DNA from: an uncultured Clostridia bacterium
Lineage (GTDB): Bacteria; Bacillota; Clostridia; Peptostreptococcales; Anaerovoracaceae
Assembly (NCBI GenBank): GCA_947302715.1
Contig: CAMYVY010000005.1
Coordinates: forward strand, 36,382-100,381
Direction of reading: 5' to 3'
DNA length: 64,000 nucleotides
The notes under the pieces are model-generated. The model did not search any database. It was not told the origin of the DNA and saw nothing but the letters and a program-made list of their open reading frames with translations. How positions within the stretch are numbered: the stretch's first letter is position 1; each line of letters begins with the position of its first letter. A program made the translations under genes and the position numbers. Below, in pieces: positions 48,552-57,924 of this stretch.

Positions 48552-49196
48552 TCACAGCATCTCGCTTTCTTCACTATTAATATTGTTGTCTTCACCTTCG
48601 GTAGAAATCTCATCCAGGCTTACCTGCATGTCCGGGGCGAAGTCTTCTTCCCTGTCTGCTCGATCCATGGCGAGAACGTCTTCGATATCATCTATCTCAG
48701 GAAGTTCCTTTAAGCTCGTAAATCCGAACTGCTGGAGGAAGGTCTTCGTTGTTCCATATAGAATGGGACGTCCGATTCCCGATGAGCGACCTTGCTCCTC
48801 AACAAGTTCCTTCTTCATCAGACCCTCAATAACTCTGTCGCACTTTATTCCTCGAATTGAATCAATCTCCGACTTTGTAACTGGCTGCTTATAAGCAACA
48901 ATGGCGAGGACTTCCAGCGCGGCCTGAGAAAGGCGCCTGGTTTTTACCGGTGTACAGAGCTTTTCGATTTGATCGGCATACTCCGGTCTTGTTGCGAACT
49001 GAAAGCCGTTATTAATCTGACGAATCATGAGGCCTCGACCCTCTTGGTCGTATTCCTTCTGTAATTCCAAAAAACATTCCTTCGCCTCCTGGTTTGTAAC
49101 CTCGCAAGCCTCGGCGGCATCCTTGATGTCGAGGGGCTCTCCCCAGATATACATGAGTGCTTCCAGCACGGATTTTGTTCTCTTCTTGTTATACAT
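48552..49196 (-). CDS. scpB: Segregation and condensation protein B
   Basis: LEALMYIWGEPLDIKDAAEA...RLSQAALEVLAIVAYKQPVTKSEIDSIRGIKCDRVIEGLMKKELVEEQGRSSGIGRPILYGTTKTFLQQFGF. Confidence 0.95.
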   Translation of the reverse strand: MYNKKRTKSVLEALMYIWGEPLDIKDAAEACEVTNQEAKECFLELQKEYDQEGRGLMIRQINNGFQFATRPEYADQIEKLCTPVKTRRLSQAALEVLAIVAYKQPVTKSEIDSIRGIKCDRVIEGLMKKELVEEQGRSSGIGRPILYGTTKTFLQQFGFTSLKELPEIDDIEDVLAMDRADREEDFAPDMQVSLDEISTEGEDNNINSEESEML

Positions 49197-50097
49197 TTGG
49201 TTCTCTCTTTATCTCATAAATCTTGATGTTGTCGTCATTTCTGCCGATATCTCGCTCGTCTTCCTCTCTGATCGGTCTGTACCTGCTCGGCTCCAGAGTA
49301 TTCGGATTGCCGGAATTAATCGTTCCGTCATCAGGGTCGTCGGCAATCGGCGCAGCTTTATATGGTTTTACGAAAATCTCTCCATAGGTTGTACTCTGCG
49401 TCGCATCGAGGAGCTTGTCCTTCATCATCTGAAGTATGGAAGAGAAAGTTACGATGACATCATATTTGTCTTTCTTGTTCACAATCAATTCGCGAAACGA
49501 AAGCTTCCTGAGTCCGTGAACAAGGGCGTCCTTGAGCTTGCTTCCGATGAACTTAATTCTGCTTTCGATTGTCGCTTTTTCTCTTTCAACCCTTTGATAG
49601 TGCGCCCTCACCTCGGCCATCCTTCGCTCCTTCTGAAGGAATAATTCGAAGGCATTTACAAACTGTTCGACTGAGAGCGACAGAAATTCATCCGGATTTT
49701 CCTGATATACGGAAATGTCCTCCTGAGGCTTTGCATAGATTCTCGCATTGATATCCCAACGCTGCGAGAGATCCTCCGAAGCCTCCTTGAACTTTTTGTA
49801 TTCCAGTATACGTTCAACGAGTTCGCTTCTCGGATCGATATAAGGTTCATCGCCCGGCTCAACCTGCATGCGCGGAAGAATCATTCTTGATTTTATATCT
49901 ATCAAGGTCGCCGCAAGGACCATGAATTCAGAAGCCACGGCAAAGTCCATCTGCTGCATTTCTTGAATGTACGCCAAATACTGCTCCGTAATCTCGGAGA
50001 TCTTGATGTCGTATATGCTCATTTTGGCGTTTTCGATTAGGTAGACCAGAAGATCAAACGGTCCCTCGAATTGCTGCAGCTTGACTTTATAACTCAT
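49189..50097 (-). CDS. scpA: Segregation and condensation protein A
   Basis: YKVKLQQFEGPFDLLVYLIENAKMSIYDIKISEITEQYLAYI; C-terminal VTFSSILQMMKD. Confidence 0.95.
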   Translation of the reverse strand: MSYKVKLQQFEGPFDLLVYLIENAKMSIYDIKISEITEQYLAYIQEMQQMDFAVASEFMVLAATLIDIKSRMILPRMQVEPGDEPYIDPRSELVERILEYKKFKEASEDLSQRWDINARIYAKPQEDISVYQENPDEFLSLSVEQFVNAFELFLQKERRMAEVRAHYQRVEREKATIESRIKFIGSKLKDALVHGLRKLSFRELIVNKKDKYDVIVTFSSILQMMKDKLLDATQSTTYGEIFVKPYKAAPIADDPDDGTINSGNPNTLEPSRYRPIREEDERDIGRNDDNIKIYEIKREPNV

Positions 50098-50117
50098 TAT
50101 TCGTCTCTATATCTAAT

Positions 50118-51257
50118 TCAAAACTCATCCAAATTTTCTACATCAAAATCTATGTGCTCCATTTGCGGCTCCCCTCGGACTATCGCCTCAAGGTTGATGT
50201 CATAGGGCGGTCTCACTATCCCCTTCTCCGTAATAACAGCGGTAATGTATTTCGCGGGAGTCACATCAAAAGAAGGATTGAATATCTTCACATCTTCAGG
50301 AGCCATTGGCTCGCTGTACCACATCGAGCGCACTTCTTCTTCATCGCGAACTTCAATCTCGATGTCCTCTCCGCTCTCGGTATTAAGATCAATCGTCGAC
50401 GTCGGAACAAACATGTAAAAAGGTATGTCGTATTCCCTTGCAAGTACGGCAAGCGCCGATGTTCCAATCTTGTTTGCGCCATCGCCATTTCTTGTCATTC
50501 TGTCACAGCCGACAACCACCGCATCTATCAAGCCCTGCTTCATAACGGTATTCGCCATATTGTCGCAAATCAGGGTTACATCTATCCCGGCACGATTCAG
50601 TTCCCAGGCAGTAAGCCTTGCTCCCTGAAGAAGCGGTCTGGTCTCATCGGCGTACACATGAAAATCGTATCCGCGTTCACTTCCGAGATAAATGGGCGCA
50701 AGGCAGGTTCCGTATTTTGAAGTTGCAAGCGTCCCCGCATTGCAGTGCGTAAGTATTCCCATCTCTCTTCCAAGGAGGGATAAACCGTATTCGCCCATAG
50801 CGTAGCATGCATCCACATCCTCTTGATGGATTCTGGTAGCCTCTTCGAGCAAAGCCTCCGCCGCTGATTTTATGGATGTCGCATGTGAGTTTTTAAATGC
50901 CATCTGTACCCTGTCGAGCGCCCAGGACAAATTAACAGCCGTTGGTCTTGCGCTCCTCAGGTAGTCGCATACGTTTCTGAGTACATTTCCAAAAGTCACA
51001 AGGTCCTCATGCACATAGCCGGAAGACGGCATGCTCATGAGTTCTTTTCTCATTGAAACATAGGCACCATAAGCTGCTGCCACTCCTATGGCAGGAGCTC
51101 CTCTAACCTGCAAATTCTTTATGGCATCAAAAACTTCTTCCTTGGTGCTAAGCTCTATGTATGTCTCTTCTCGAGGAAGAAGTGTCTGGTCTAAAATATA
51201 TAGTTTTCCGCTTATAAAATGAAGCGGTGCGAGTTCCAACTGTCCCATAAATATCAC
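50118..51257 (-). CDS. mtnA: S-methyl-5-thioribose-1-phosphate isomerase
   Basis: RGAPAIGVAAAYG, ILTHCNAGTLATSKYGT, VVGCDRMTRNGDGANKIGTSALAVLA, NPSFDVTPAKYITAVITEKG. Confidence 0.92.
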   Translation of the reverse strand: MIFMGQLELAPLHFISGKLYILDQTLLPREETYIELSTKEEVFDAIKNLQVRGAPAIGVAAAYGAYVSMRKELMSMPSSGYVHEDLVTFGNVLRNVCDYLRSARPTAVNLSWALDRVQMAFKNSHATSIKSAAEALLEEATRIHQEDVDACYAMGEYGLSLLGREMGILTHCNAGTLATSKYGTCLAPIYLGSERGYDFHVYADETRPLLQGARLTAWELNRAGIDVTLICDNMANTVMKQGLIDAVVVGCDRMTRNGDGANKIGTSALAVLAREYDIPFYMFVPTSTIDLNTESGEDIEIEVRDEEEVRSMWYSEPMAPEDVKIFNPSFDVTPAKYITAVITEKGIVRPPYDINLEAIVRGEPQMEHIDFDVENLDEF

Positions 51258-51284
51258 ATAAAGAGCGGATTTAGGTCTTATCCG

Positions 51285-52379
51285 TTATTGGCTGAAATTC
51301 CCAGGAGTCAAGTCCTCGGATAGTCTTAATCCCGAAGCTTTTTGATCTTTAAGTTCAAAGGTAGAGCCTTCCATCTTGTAAGCAATCTTTCCATTAATGA
51401 TGGTGACTTCAGGCTTAACCTGATCAAGTTCTTCAACGGGGATTCTTGATAAATCTCTATCGAGTATAAGGAAGGTTGCACTGTTACCGACTTTCAGCGT
51501 CCCGGCACCGTATAGTCCGGCATATTCAGCAGCCAACTTTGTATAGCCAATTACCATCGAATCGAGTCCATAAAATGGCTCTTCATCGGAATTGTTCCCT
51601 GCTGCGTTTTCATTCGCCTTCTCTATTTCCTCAATCAAATCCTCCTTGATGGATGAAAAAGGAACAAAGTCTCCGTCCCCTCTGTGGACTCTGGCGCATG
51701 GTACATCAAGATCCTCAAGCCAGCTGTCCTCTCTCATAAGGAGTTGTAGCATCGTTATGGAAGGATCATCATCGGAGATTTTGACGGAAAGCTGCAAGGA
51801 ATTCTTCTTGCAATAATCAAGCGCTTCCTTATACATCTCCTCTGTGGTATATTGTTCTCCCTTCAAGGATATCCCGGCAACATGAACCTTGCGGCTTCTT
51901 ATCATTCTCTGTTTGTCTGAAAGCACTTCAGGATTTGCCTTGATGAATTCCCAAGGATAATAGATTGAAAGCATCTGAGGGAATTCCTTGACTTTGATAT
52001 AGTTTTCATCCGCGCCTTCCGGTTCATGGCTCATGTCGTTTGGATTCAAATAGCCATAGAACATATCCTTGCCCCAGTATTCACCGGAAGCTGCAAGGCC
52101 CGTGATTCCGAGTTTTGCGAGTTCCTCTCCGTCAAAGAGGCCACTCCTTATATCCGCATCGACAAATCCGGGTATCACGGTGCGTCCTTTTAAATCGATA
52201 ACCTCGAACTCGGAAATTCTGGGATCATATAGTCCGGTGAGTCCAAGGTTTTCCATTAGTCCTTGAGTTGTACCTACATAATCGATTGCACCAAGAGATA
52301 CGGACATGGCCTCAGCATAAGGCATCTCCTCATTGCTGGTAAAAATCATTCCATTCACGTACAGAGTTTTAAAGATCAT
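51285..52379 (-). CDS. Degenerate YtcJ-like amidohydrolase-fold protein lacking HxH
   Basis: VNGMIFTSNEEMPYAEAMSVSLGAIDYVGT...GRTVIPGFVDADIRSGLF; C-terminal YTKLAAEYAGLYGAGTLKVGNSATFLILDRDLSRIPVEEL. Confidence 0.75.
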   Translation of the reverse strand: MIFKTLYVNGMIFTSNEEMPYAEAMSVSLGAIDYVGTTQGLMENLGLTGLYDPRISEFEVIDLKGRTVIPGFVDADIRSGLFDGEELAKLGITGLAASGEYWGKDMFYGYLNPNDMSHEPEGADENYIKVKEFPQMLSIYYPWEFIKANPEVLSDKQRMIRSRKVHVAGISLKGEQYTTEEMYKEALDYCKKNSLQLSVKISDDDPSITMLQLLMREDSWLEDLDVPCARVHRGDGDFVPFSSIKEDLIEEIEKANENAAGNNSDEEPFYGLDSMVIGYTKLAAEYAGLYGAGTLKVGNSATFLILDRDLSRIPVEELDQVKPEVTIINGKIAYKMEGSTFELKDQKASGLRLSEDLTPGNFSQ

Positions 52380-52399
52380 CGCGCTCCTCCGCTTAATAA

Positions 52400-52984
52400 T
52401 TATTTAAATACGTACGCTGCGTTCCTTTGAAGAACGGTGCCCAAAAATGTTCCCAGTATCCCGCACGATATGACTTCACCTATTCCCACAGTGAGCATCA
52501 TGAATGGAATCGGAAGTGGTGAACCATACGCATATCTCAAAACAAAAGGTACGATAACCGCATTTGCGACAATCGGTGGAATGGTCGCAAGTACAATCGG
52601 GCTTATGCCATTTGTTTTTTTGATAATCTCTTCTTCAATGGCCTCCGCTTGTTCAAATGGGTCGCTAACTGTTCTTTGCATCTTTCCGCTGCGGTCTCTT
52701 CCTCTAAAGCCTTGCCCTATGATATAGGTGCCAATTGCTCCAAGAAGTGTCGCCAGGCTTCCGAATATTATATCCGGAAGAACCGCTCCACCAAGAGAAT
52801 TCCCTATAAGGCATCCTATAAAGAGCCCCGGAATTGCAGCCGGTGTAAAAAATGGTAGTATGGTAAAGGCTTCAGAAATTCTGAATTGCACTTCACCAAA
52901 GGCTATGGGTGACAACGCTACGGTTACCACAACATAGCAGGCCGCTATCAAAGCAGCATGTGTCAGATAATCTTGTTTTTTCAT
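52400..52984 (-). CDS. queT: QueT family queuosine-precursor transporter
   Basis: ALIAACYVVVTVALSPIAFGEVQFRISEAFTILPFFTPAAIPGLFIGCLIGNSLGG. Confidence 0.9.
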   Translation of the reverse strand: MKKQDYLTHAALIAACYVVVTVALSPIAFGEVQFRISEAFTILPFFTPAAIPGLFIGCLIGNSLGGAVLPDIIFGSLATLLGAIGTYIIGQGFRGRDRSGKMQRTVSDPFEQAEAIEEEIIKKTNGISPIVLATIPPIVANAVIVPFVLRYAYGSPLPIPFMMLTVGIGEVISCGILGTFLGTVLQRNAAYVFK

Positions 52985-53110
52985 TCTTAACTCCTTTAAC
53001 TTACCCTAGTTTTTTTGATTTGCATTAATATGCAGGCGGAGGATGGTTTCGAACTCCACCATATATGCCAATCGCACATACATAGTTATTTTATCACAAT
53101 AATACAAAAA

Positions 53111-53147
53111 ACAAAAGAGCCGAAATCCATTGAAATTTCAGCTCTCT
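53111..53147 (-). terminator. Intrinsic terminator downstream of feoAB
   Basis: Minus strand GAGAGCTGAAATTTCAATGGATTTCGGCTCTTTTGTTTTTT. Confidence 0.75.
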
Positions 53148-53165
53148 AATATAACAATACTAACG

Positions 53166-55511
53166 CTAAAGGCCTATTGCGATAAGAATAAATCTGAATA
53201 TAAACGCCACTACCCAAGCCACGGCGCAGGTCCATATCACGACACCTACAGCCCACTTTGCCCCCAGCTCCCTCTTTATTGCGGCGATAGCGGCAACGCA
53301 AGGCGTATATAAAAGGCTAAAGACGAGAAGCGTCCCGGCCGCCAAAGGAGAGACAACCGATGTCACTCCTCCTGCGGAGCTAAATAGTATCTCCATCGTT
53401 GAGACGACACTTTCCTTGGCCATGAATCCCGTGATGAGCGATGTGCAGATTCTCCAGTCTCCCAGGCCAAGCGGTTTAAAAATGGGAACCATGAGCCCGG
53501 ACACCTTGGCCAAAATGCTGTTTTCCGTATCCTCGACCAAGCTTAGGTGACTATCAAAGCTCTTTAGGAACCAGACTATAATCGTTGCTACCAGGATTAC
53601 GGAAAAAGCTCTCTGTAGAAAGTCCTTTGCTTTTTCCCAAAGAAGCCTGACCACGTTCTTTGTACTTGGCATTCTGTAATTGGGAAGTTCCATAACAAAA
53701 GGAACCGCCTCCCCCTTAAACATCGTCCTGTTATAGAACAAGGCGACCAATATGCCTACGATTATTCCAAGGAAATACAGGCCTGACATTATGAATGCCT
53801 GATTGTTTTTAAAAAAAGCATTTACGAAAAAGCCATATATCGGAAGCTTTGCGGAACAGCTCATGAACGGTGTAAGAAGAATCGTCATTCGTCTGTCCCT
53901 TTCGCTCGGAAGCGTCCTTGTTGCCATCACGGCGGGAACCGTGCATCCAAAGCCAATAAGCATCGGGACTATGCTTCTACCAGATAGTCCGATTTTCCTG
54001 AGAAGCTTGTCCATAAAGAATGCTACTCGAGCAATGTAACCGCTGTCCTCCATAAGTGAAAGAAAGAGAAACAGGACGACAATGATCGGAATGAAGCTAA
54101 GTACACTTCCAAGGCCTTCGAATATACCATCGATCACGAGTCCGTGGATAACCTCATTTACCCCGGCGTCGGTCATCAAAGCATCAACCTTGTCCGTAAG
54201 CATTCCTATCCCTATCTCCAAAAGCTCCTGAAGATAAGCCCCTATTACATTGAACGTCAGATAAAACACGGATATCATGATGAGCACGAAAAGCGGAATA
54301 GCAGTGTATTTCCCCGTGAGAACTTGGTCGAGTCTTCTGCTCCTCGCCCGTTCTTTGCTTTCCTTTGGTTTTCGCACCACCTCGCTACATACCCTTTCTA
54401 TGAACGAGAAACGCATGTCGGCAATTGCAGCGCTCCTATCCAGGCCACGCTCGTTTTCCATCTGAATGGTTAAATGTTCAAGTGTCTCTCGCTCGTTTTG
54501 ATCGAGGCCGAGCTTTCCAATTATGAGTTCATCCCCTTCAATTGCTTTGTCCGCCGCAAATCGAATGGGAATTCCTGAACTCTTCGCATGGTCCTCTATT
54601 AGGTGCAAGACCGAATGAATGCATCTATGAACAGCACCGCCATGATCGCTCTCATCGCAGAAATCCTGCCTCATCGGCTTTTCCTGATAATAAGCAACAT
54701 GAATCGCATGTCTTATTAGTTCATCGACGCCCTGATTCTTGGCTGCGGAAATTGGAACTACCGGCGTACCGAGCATAGCTTCCATGGCATTTATATCGAT
54801 TGAACCTCCATTACCCGTTAGTTCGTCCATCATATTGACCGCCACAACAACAGGAATATTCATTTCCAGGAGCTGCATAGTGAGATAAAGATTTCTCTCG
54901 ATATTGGTAGCGTCAACGATGTTGATAATAGCCTTCGGTTTTTCATCAAGAACAAAATTCCTGGAGAGCACCTCTTCGCTGCTATAAGGTGACATTGAAT
55001 AAATACCGGGTAAATCCGTAATCCTCGTATTGGGATAACCCTTAATAACCCCTTCTTTTCTGTCTACCGTAACACCCGGGAAATTCCCCACATGCTGATT
55101 TGAACCCGTAAGCTGATTAAAAAGAGTAGTCTTTCCGCTGTTCTGATTTCCGAGTAGGCCAAAGGTCAGAATCTCATCATTCGGGAGAGGATTCTCCGAA
55201 TCCTTGTCGTGGTATTTCCCCGCTTCTCCAAATCCGGGATGATCCTTTTCCCTACCGGTTTCGGGTTTGTCTACATAAGAGGATGCCAGAATTCTGTCAA
55301 CCTCGATATTTGCTGCGTCCGCGAGTCTCAGCGTAAGCTCATATCCATGGATGCGAATCTCCATCGGGTCGCCCATGGGTGCAAATTTTTCAACAAAAAC
55401 ATGGACACCGGGTATGACCCCCATGTCCAAGATGTGCTGCCTTAATGCCCCCTCGCCACCGACTGCACGAATAATACCTTCCTGCCCGATGGCAAGTTCA
55501 TTTAGTCTCAT
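53166..55511 (-). CDS. feoB: Ferrous iron transporter, FeoA-FeoB fusion
   Basis: N-terminal FeoA-like (LNELAIGQEGIIRAVGGEGALRQHILDMGVIPGVHVFVEKFAPMGDPMEIRIHGYELTLR), then G domain GNQNSGKTTLFNQLTGSNQHVGNFPGVTVD and FeoB TM domain. Confidence 0.95.
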   Translation of the reverse strand: MRLNELAIGQEGIIRAVGGEGALRQHILDMGVIPGVHVFVEKFAPMGDPMEIRIHGYELTLRLADAANIEVDRILASSYVDKPETGREKDHPGFGEAGKYHDKDSENPLPNDEILTFGLLGNQNSGKTTLFNQLTGSNQHVGNFPGVTVDRKEGVIKGYPNTRITDLPGIYSMSPYSSEEVLSRNFVLDEKPKAIINIVDATNIERNLYLTMQLLEMNIPVVVAVNMMDELTGNGGSIDINAMEAMLGTPVVPISAAKNQGVDELIRHAIHVAYYQEKPMRQDFCDESDHGGAVHRCIHSVLHLIEDHAKSSGIPIRFAADKAIEGDELIIGKLGLDQNERETLEHLTIQMENERGLDRSAAIADMRFSFIERVCSEVVRKPKESKERARSRRLDQVLTGKYTAIPLFVLIMISVFYLTFNVIGAYLQELLEIGIGMLTDKVDALMTDAGVNEVIHGLVIDGIFEGLGSVLSFIPIIVVLFLFLSLMEDSGYIARVAFFMDKLLRKIGLSGRSIVPMLIGFGCTVPAVMATRTLPSERDRRMTILLTPFMSCSAKLPIYGFFVNAFFKNNQAFIMSGLYFLGIIVGILVALFYNRTMFKGEAVPFVMELPNYRMPSTKNVVRLLWEKAKDFLQRAFSVILVATIIVWFLKSFDSHLSLVEDTENSILAKVSGLMVPIFKPLGLGDWRICTSLITGFMAKESVVSTMEILFSSAGGVTSVVSPLAAGTLLVFSLLYTPCVAAIAAIKRELGAKWAVGVVIWTCAVAWVVAFIFRFILIAIGL

Positions 55512-55589
55512 TATTTAGTTTCCCCTAAATTTAAAAGACTGGTTGTCAATCTTTCATAGAATATCATTTTGCGTAGGTATTATATCACA

Positions 55590-56051
55590 TTACCCAAAGT
55601 ATTTGAACAAAACAAACATAAGGAGAATTAGGCCCCCGAGTCCGATTGCGTAGGCGCCTCCAATGAAAAGCGCGGCCTTCAGGCTCCCTAATATCGCCCA
55701 CTTGGTTTCCTCGCCGGTGAGTTCAGGTCCCGAGGCATAGTTTCCATCTCCGGAGTAGCCTCCTGAACTGGGATATGCTCCGGGCATATGGACGGCTCTG
55801 CCCAGCGGATCTATATTCGAAGACAGATTCCCCTTTTCGGCTGCGTCGCTTAGCCTATTCTGATTTCGGATGCGTTCGGGAAGGAATATGCTGCTCTTTC
55901 TCACCAGGCTCATGTCGGCAACGACCATCTCGTCCTCATCCATTTCCTCAGCGAAAATAGGGTCTGAATTATCGATCGGACCTTGCTCATTTTGGTGCCT
56001 TTGTTTTTGTTCCGTCTGTATTTCCGGAAAGCTTTGTTTTTGTTCACTCAT
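55590..56051 (-). CDS. Small hypothetical membrane protein (acidic/Gln-rich N-terminus, C-terminal TM segment)
   Basis: 153 aa, C-terminal AALFIGGAYAIGLGGLILLMFVLFKYFG; no family recognised. Confidence 0.6.
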   Translation of the reverse strand: MSEQKQSFPEIQTEQKQRHQNEQGPIDNSDPIFAEEMDEDEMVVADMSLVRKSSIFLPERIRNQNRLSDAAEKGNLSSNIDPLGRAVHMPGAYPSSGGYSGDGNYASGPELTGEETKWAILGSLKAALFIGGAYAIGLGGLILLMFVLFKYFG

Positions 56052-56185
56052 ATTGGAATTATAACATAGTTTTGGCCTAAATCTATATTATTTCTATAGC
56101 GTATCCACCAGATTTCTGTTATTATTTATCTATGAGTGAAGACAAGAAAACACATATTAATAGAGATAGATTATAGAAAGTGTGT

Positions 56186-56965
56186 ATGGAAGATAAAAAA
56201 ACAGTATGGCTTTACCGAGTAATCCGTTCTTTGGTAAAGTTCTTCACTCCTGAGTTCAAAATAGAAGGAAGCCACAATCTGCCTGATGAGGCCTGTGTAA
56301 TCGTAGGGAATCATAGCCAGATGTATGGTCCTATTGCATCCGAACTATATACGCCCGGAAAGCATTACATATGGTGCGCTGGCGAGATGATGCACAAGGA
56401 CGAAGTTGCAGATTATGCATTCCAGGATTTTTGGTCAAATAAGCCGCGGTCAAGCCGCTGTTTTTTTCGTATTCTGAGTCACTTGATTGCACCACTTTCT
56501 GAACTCATCTTTACCAATGCCCACACGATTCCCGTCTACCATGACAATCGTGCAATTGCAGCCTTCAAGGAGTCCATCGCTCTGCTTCGCGATGGAAATC
56601 ATGTGGTGGTATTTCCGGAGCAACACATTCCATACAACAATATCGTCTACGAGTTCCAAGAGCACTTTGTGGATTTGGCGCGTTTGTATTTCAGGAAGAC
56701 CAAGGAGACGCTTTCCTTTGTTCCTATGTACCTGGCACCTCGCCTAAAGACTATTTATTATGGCGCGCCGATAGTATTTCGTCCGGACTCGCCTATCGAC
56801 GAGGAGCGCAAGCGAATAAGCCAGGCGCTGATGGATGCGATTACGAGCATCGCAACTTCCCTGCCGGAGCATACGGTGGTTCCATATCAGAATATGCCGA
56901 AGAAGGACTATCCAAAGAACATACCGCTTACTGTCTATACTGCCGAGGGAGCGGAGATACAGTAA
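56186..56965 (+). CDS. PlsC/LPLAT-like acyltransferase family protein with atypical motif (NHSQMYG)
   Basis: EACVIVGNHSQMYGPIASELY, TIPVYHDNRAIAAFKESIALLRDGNHVVVFPEQ; overall LPLAT-like order of motifs. Confidence 0.7.
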   Translation: MEDKKTVWLYRVIRSLVKFFTPEFKIEGSHNLPDEACVIVGNHSQMYGPIASELYTPGKHYIWCAGEMMHKDEVADYAFQDFWSNKPRSSRCFFRILSHLIAPLSELIFTNAHTIPVYHDNRAIAAFKESIALLRDGNHVVVFPEQHIPYNNIVYEFQEHFVDLARLYFRKTKETLSFVPMYLAPRLKTIYYGAPIVFRPDSPIDEERKRISQALMDAITSIATSLPEHTVVPYQNMPKKDYPKNIPLTVYTAEGAEIQ

Positions 56966-56972
56966 TATATAG

Positions 56973-57024
56973 CAGTATTTAAGAACAGTATTTAAGAGCA
57001 GTATTTTAGAGCAATATTCAAGAG
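56973..57024 (+). repeat. 13-bp tandem repeat (CAGTATTTAAGAG), 4 copies
   Basis: Copies starting at 56973, 56986, 56999 and 57012. Confidence 0.85.
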
Positions 57025-57059
57025 TAATCGTCAAGATCAAGAGTTAGGAGTAATACAGA

Positions 57060-57923
57060 ATGGGAAGAAAATGGGGAGATAGAAAGGACGGGACGAAGCT
57101 GCGCAATATCGATTCCATGCACACGATTATGCCTCTGATGTATCCCAATCGTTGCGATAACGAGGCATTTATCGCCGAGCGAATCGATATCACAAACATC
57201 AATTCGTATCTGAAAAAAAAGAATTCAGATAATCCCGAATACCCGTATAATCTCTTTCAGGTGATATTGACGTCGCTTCTAAAGGTCATAACGCTTAGGC
57301 CCAAGATGAATCGCTTTATCGCCAACCAGACGATGTACCAAAGGAACGAAGTCTCTGCGGCGTTCACCGTGAAGAAGATCTTCTCCGACGATGGCGGTGA
57401 GGCACTTGCCTTCATACATTCAAAACCCGAGGATAACATAGATTCAATACACGACGAGATATTTCGCCAGGTATCCCTTTGTCGAAGCGATCAAAAGGAT
57501 CAATCTACCGCCAGCATGGACATGATACAAAAATTGCCGGGTCCGATTCTTAAATTCGTAGGCTGGGCGGCACGCGGGCTCGATCGCCGTGGCAAAATGC
57601 CTCAATCGATCATCGCGACTGATCCGTACTATGCCTCGGTGGTCATTACTAATCTCGGTTCTATCAAGCTCCATTCGGGATATCATCATCTGACCAATTG
57701 GGGAACGAACAGCGTATTCTGCGCCATCGGCGAAGTAAAAAAACGCAGATTTGACAATGAGGATGGCACGTTCGAAATGTGCGACAGCGTCGACCTGGGA
57801 CTCACCATCGACGAGCGAATCGCCGACGGCTATTATTATTCAAAGACGATTAAGCTCCTGAAACATATTCTGGAGAATCCGGACCTGCTTGACGGGCCTA
57901 TAAGTGAAAAGGTGGTATATTGA
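57060..57923 (+). CDS. 2-oxoacid dehydrogenase acyltransferase / CAT-like fold protein without lipoyl domain
   Basis: LRNIDSMHTIMPLMYPNRCDNEAFIAERIDITNINSYLKKKN...VVITNLGSIKLHSGYHHLTNWGTNSVFCAIGEVKKR...VDLGLTIDERIADGYYYSKTIKLL. Confidence 0.78.
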   Translation: MGRKWGDRKDGTKLRNIDSMHTIMPLMYPNRCDNEAFIAERIDITNINSYLKKKNSDNPEYPYNLFQVILTSLLKVITLRPKMNRFIANQTMYQRNEVSAAFTVKKIFSDDGGEALAFIHSKPEDNIDSIHDEIFRQVSLCRSDQKDQSTASMDMIQKLPGPILKFVGWAARGLDRRGKMPQSIIATDPYYASVVITNLGSIKLHSGYHHLTNWGTNSVFCAIGEVKKRRFDNEDGTFEMCDSVDLGLTIDERIADGYYYSKTIKLLKHILENPDLLDGPISEKVVY

Positions 57924-57924
57924 C

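Noticed and set aside
53166-55511. FeoA-FeoB fusion as novel
   Set aside because: Such fusions are known in Firmicutes; annotated but not scored as a finding.
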